A stretch of 8,704 nucleotides of DNA from DSAR01 sp034437315. Lineage in GTDB: Bacteria > Chloroflexota > Anaerolineae > B4-G1. Under the pieces are notes generated by a model, which was not told the origin of the DNA, ran no database searches, and saw only the letters and a program-made list of their open reading frames with translations. A program made the translations under genes and the position numbers. Location of the stretch: assembly GCA_034437315.1 (NCBI GenBank), contig DAOTUC010000308.1, positions 1-8,704 of the forward strand, in the 5' to 3' direction. Positions 6,003 through 8,704 of this stretch are shown here, piece by piece (within the stretch, counting starts at the first letter, position 1; each line of letters begins with the position of its first letter).

Positions 6003-8564
6003 ATGATCTATCTGGACGATCTACTGACGTCGACCGGCGGATACCTGGTAGGCGCGGCCACCACCGAGCGGTTCCCCGCCTTCTGCTACGATTCGCGCCG
6101 CATCCAGCCGGGGGAGCTTTTCGTCGCCGTCAAGACAGAGAACGGCGGCGACGGTCACGATTACGTCGGGGACGCCATCGCCCGGGAGGCCGGGGGCGTG
6201 TTGTGCCAGTTCCCGCCCTCAATGCCCGGCGTGACCTGCGTGGTGGTCCCCGATACCCAGATCGCGCTTTCCGATTGGGCCCGTCACGTCATCCGCAAAC
6301 ACACGCCCCAGGTCGTGGGCGTGACCGGGTCCACCGGCAAGACCGATGTATGCCGCGCCATCACGGCGGTGTTGTCGACGCGCTACCGGGTCTTTTCAAA
6401 TCCACCGGACCTGAGCAACCGCTTCGGCCTGCCGCTCTCGCTGGCGGAACTGACGCCTCAACACGACGTAGCTGTCCTGGAAATGGCTTGCCACGCCTTC
6501 GACGACATCGCCCACCTGGTCGAGTTGACCCGTCCACACGTCGGCGTACTCACCTCAATCAACCGCGCTCACCTGGCCTACCTGAGCAACCTGGAGACCA
6601 TCGCCCAGGAAAAAAGTCGTTTAGTGAGCGCCCTGCCCCCGGAAGGCGTGGCAGTATTGAATTACGACGATCGTCGAGTGCGTGCCATGCAAGAACATAC
6701 CTGCGCCCAGGTCATCACCTACGGCATGAGCCCCAACGCCGACATCGTCGCATCCGACCTGCGGCCCGACCCCCAGGGTCTTCAATGCGTCGTCCACTTC
6801 CCCGGCGTCGCCGGGATGGGCACGCCGGGCTATCCGGCCAAATCGGAGATCCGCACCTCGCTCCTGGGACGTCACCAGGTCTACACCGTTTTGGCCGCCA
6901 TCTCCGTGGGAATCGCCCACCATGTGCCCTGGGATGACATCCTGGACGCGGTAGAGCTGCTGAAACCCGGCCCCGGCCGATTGCAAATTCTGCCGGGCAT
7001 CGGCGGCTCGCTGCTGCTCGACGGATCGGCGAGTTGCAGCCCGGATACCGCCTTGAAAGCCCTGGCGACGTTGGCCGACTATCCGGCCCAGCGCCGTATC
7101 GCGGTGCTCGGCGATATGGCCCAGTTGGGAGGCTATGCGGTGGAGGGTCACCGACGATTGGGACAGGCGGCCGCGGCTTTCGTGGATAATCTCGTGGTCA
7201 AGGGAAAGCGCGCGGTCTGGATCGCCGAAGCGGCCGAGGAGGCCGGTCTGGGACGGGAGCGCATTCAGGTCACCTACACAGCGCGGGACGTGGTACGCTA
7301 TCTGCGGTCGGCGCTGGAACCGGGCGACGTCGTGTTGATCAAAGGGGACGTAGAGACGAGTATGGAGCAGATCGTAGAGAGTCTCCTGTCCGACGCCTCT
7401 TACGCCGATCGCCTGGTGCAACGCGAGGACGGCCTCATCGTGCGGACGACCCGCCCGGCCCGCCCTACGTGGGTGGAAGTTGATCTGGAGACTATCGCCT
7501 ACAACGTCCGGCAAATAAAGGATCTTCTCGGGCCAGCGGTCGACATCCTGGCGGTGCTCAAGGCGGACGCCTACGGGCACGGCGCGCTGACCGTGGCCCG
7601 GACGGCGCTGAACAACGGCGTCTCCTATTGCGGGGTGGCTTCGCTCAACGAGGCGGTCAAACTCCGGGAAGGCGGGGTGAAATCGCCGATATTGGTCCTG
7701 GGCTACACACCGGCGTGGTTGGTGCGCGAGGCGATCTTGCGCGACGTCATCCTCACCCTCTACGACGCCGACATCGCGCGTACCATCAGCCGGGCGGCGA
7801 AGGATTGCCGGCGCACGGCCCGGGTGCACATCAAAGTCGATACTGGAATGGGGCGGCTGGGACTCCTGCCCGACCATGTCATACCGTTCATCGAGGAAAT
7901 TCAGGGTTTGCCTGGCCTGGAATTAGAGGGTATTTTCACCCACTTCTCGACGTCCGACGACGAGAGCTTATCCTACACCCGCCGGCAATTGGCGCAATTT
8001 AGGGATGTGCTGGACGCCTTGAAAGCCATTGGCGTGACCTTCCGTTTGATTCATTGCGCCAATTCCGCCGCGCTCCTGCGCCTCCCCGAATCCCGATTCA
8101 ACATGGTTCGACTAGGGCTGGCGATGTACGGCCTTCAGCCATCCCCACACGTCCCTTTGCCGCAGCCCATTCAACCGGCGATGACCTGGAAAACCACCAT
8201 CGCCCAAGTCAAAACGCTGCCAGCGGGGAGTTACGTCAGTTATGGCAACACCTACCAGACAGAACAAGAGGAGACCATCGCCGTCATCCCGGTGGGATAC
8301 GCCGACGGGTTTCGCCGCGCGCCGACCCGCTGGGAATCGGTGCTGGTCCGCGGTCAACGCGCGCCCATCGTGGGGCGGGTGTGTATGGATCAGACGATGA
8401 TCAACGTCAGCCACATCCCCAACGTGCGGGTGGGCGACAGCGTGGTGTTGATCGGTCGCCAGGGCGACGACCAGATCACGGCCGAAGAGGTCGCCGATTG
8501 GTTAGGCACGATCAATTACGAGGTCGTCTCGGAGATCCTGGCCCGCGTGCCCCGAGTGGTATGA
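6003..8564 (+). CDS. alr: MurF-like domain fused to alanine racemase (MurF-Alr)
   Basis: A two-domain cytosolic peptidoglycan enzyme of 853 residues. Residues 1-462 form a Mur ligase: N-terminal domain (DSRRIQPGELFVAV, 30-43), P-loop GVTGSTGKT (106-114), LEMA (E160), RAH (H190), a likely carbamylated Lys204, GPGR (R326) and VLGDMAQLG (368-376). After a short linker, residues 487-853 form a PLP alanine racemase that interconverts L- and D-alanine. Its PLP lysine is K520 in AVLKADAYGHG, with VDTGMGRLG (612-620), the second catalytic base Tyr747 in VSYGNTY, GYADG (765-769) and GRVCMDQ (791-797). MurF-Alr fusions are known, for example in Bacteroidota. The Alr half looks fully active. The MurF half has substitutions at conserved sites (Gln292, Thr295, Gly341, and D449-V450 instead of SR after KG), so its ligation of D-Ala-D-Ala to UDP-MurNAc-tripeptide is doubtful. 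A weak GAGAG precedes the ATG. Confidence 0.93.
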   Translation: MIYLDDLLTSTGGYLVGAATTERFPAFCYDSRRIQPGELFVAVKTENGGDGHDYVGDAIAREAGGVLCQFPPSMPGVTCVVVPDTQIALSDWARHVIRKHTPQVVGVTGSTGKTDVCRAITAVLSTRYRVFSNPPDLSNRFGLPLSLAELTPQHDVAVLEMACHAFDDIAHLVELTRPHVGVLTSINRAHLAYLSNLETIAQEKSRLVSALPPEGVAVLNYDDRRVRAMQEHTCAQVITYGMSPNADIVASDLRPDPQGLQCVVHFPGVAGMGTPGYPAKSEIRTSLLGRHQVYTVLAAISVGIAHHVPWDDILDAVELLKPGPGRLQILPGIGGSLLLDGSASCSPDTALKALATLADYPAQRRIAVLGDMAQLGGYAVEGHRRLGQAAAAFVDNLVVKGKRAVWIAEAAEEAGLGRERIQVTYTARDVVRYLRSALEPGDVVLIKGDVETSMEQIVESLLSDASYADRLVQREDGLIVRTTRPARPTWVEVDLETIAYNVRQIKDLLGPAVDILAVLKADAYGHGALTVARTALNNGVSYCGVASLNEAVKLREGGVKSPILVLGYTPAWLVREAILRDVILTLYDADIARTISRAAKDCRRTARVHIKVDTGMGRLGLLPDHVIPFIEEIQGLPGLELEGIFTHFSTSDDESLSYTRRQLAQFRDVLDALKAIGVTFRLIHCANSAALLRLPESRFNMVRLGLAMYGLQPSPHVPLPQPIQPAMTWKTTIAQVKTLPAGSYVSYGNTYQTEQEETIAVIPVGYADGFRRAPTRWESVLVRGQRAPIVGRVCMDQTMINVSHIPNVRVGDSVVLIGRQGDDQITAEEVADWLGTINYEVVSEILARVPRVV

Positions 8565-8579
8565 AAGGGCTGTAACAAC

Positions 8580-8704
8580 TCAGACCGCATGCGACGTCTG
8601 GCAGATCAAGCCCTTGAGATAGGCCCCTTCCGGGAAGGTGAGCGCGACGGGATGATCGCTTCCCTGGGCCAGGTAACCGATGATCTGCGCCTCCCTTCCA
8701 GCGT
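8580..8704 (-). CDS. rlmI: C-terminal end of an RlmI-like class I SAM-dependent rRNA methyltransferase (partial)
   Basis: The last 40 codons of a minus-strand gene entering from the right edge, with the stop TGA read as TCA at 8580-8582. The tail contains QIIGYLAQGSDHPV, then LTFPEGAYLKGLIC and TSHAV at the end. This matches the C-terminal signature of the RlmI family (SDHPV, then FPEG.YLKG), which methylates a cytosine of 23S rRNA in E. coli. PUA and methyltransferase domains would lie outside the window, so nothing more can be said about activity. The gene is convergent with murF-alr, with only 15 nt between the stop codons. Identification rests on a short but characteristic tail recalled from the family. 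Confidence 0.65.
   Translation of the reverse strand, partial: AGREAQIIGYLAQGSDHPVALTFPEGAYLKGLICQTSHAV

Noticed and set aside
6621..7877. 418-codon minus-strand open frame opposite murF-alr
   Set aside because: It covers the junction of two well-conserved domains on the other strand and shows no family motif of its own.
8565..8615. Bidirectional terminator between murF-alr and the convergent gene (AAGGGCT/AGCCCTT with inner CAGAC/GTCTG)
   Set aside because: The stems are short, the outer loop is 37 nt, most of it lies within the coding tail of the minus-strand gene, and there is no T tract.

Overview
This GC-rich window carries a run of plus-strand housekeeping genes. A short minus-strand gene tail enters from the right edge. 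The protein types fit a bacterium, and the overall flavour suggests Chloroflexota (Anaerolineae-like). That flavour comes from a MurF-Alr fusion, a Dcd of the GKSTYARCG type, a GAF-GAF soluble histidine kinase, and AT-rich intergenic repeats of the AGACCCTAAAGG and ACTTGCA kinds. The taxonomic placement is an inference from gene style, not from a marker gene.

Layout, left to right. Bases 7-139 form a long imperfect inverted repeat whose right arm runs into the start of the first gene. Bases 129-1904 encode a soluble hybrid-type sensor (two GAF domains, HisKA, HATPase) with no response regulator beside it. Bases 1985-3055 encode adenosine deaminase (add). Bases 3125-4813 encode arginyl-tRNA synthetase (argS), with an unusual HIGF in place of the class I HIGH signature. 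A degenerate ACTTGCA-type tandem repeat and a strong ribosome binding site lead into dcd (4882-5757). A tRNA-Val(UAC) with a near-consensus promoter and a 10-bp terminator hairpin follows (5772-5917). Bases 6003-8564 encode an 853-residue MurF-alanine racemase fusion. The last about 120 bases hold the C-terminus of a convergent RlmI-like rRNA methyltransferase.

The most unusual object is dcd. A normal dCTP deaminase of this subtype is about 188 residues; this one is 291. The extra residues (about 53-164) form one in-frame block with the features of a single-motif LAGLIDADG homing endonuclease domain: YVAGILDAQGNVG near its start and a PYL-x-RR helical tail. It shows no intein splicing residues, no stop codons and no intron-like flanks. 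The second acidic residue of the LAGLIDADG motif, the metal-binding catalytic one, is Gln. The block therefore looks like a nuclease-dead homing-endonuclease domain retained as a permanent part of a nucleotide-metabolism enzyme.

A second anomaly is the MurF half of the fusion. It keeps the P-loop, the Glu, the His and the candidate carbamylated Lys, but has lost both Asn of the HNxxN motif, the second Asp of DDSYNANP, and the SR of KGSR. The Alr half has all its catalytic residues. The MurF half may therefore be a pseudo-ligase attached to a working racemase.

Functionally, add and dcd both deaminate nucleosides or nucleotides, argS and tRNA-Val serve translation, and murF-alr serves peptidoglycan D-alanine supply. 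There is no obvious single pathway; this is a housekeeping neighbourhood with two remodelled enzymes.
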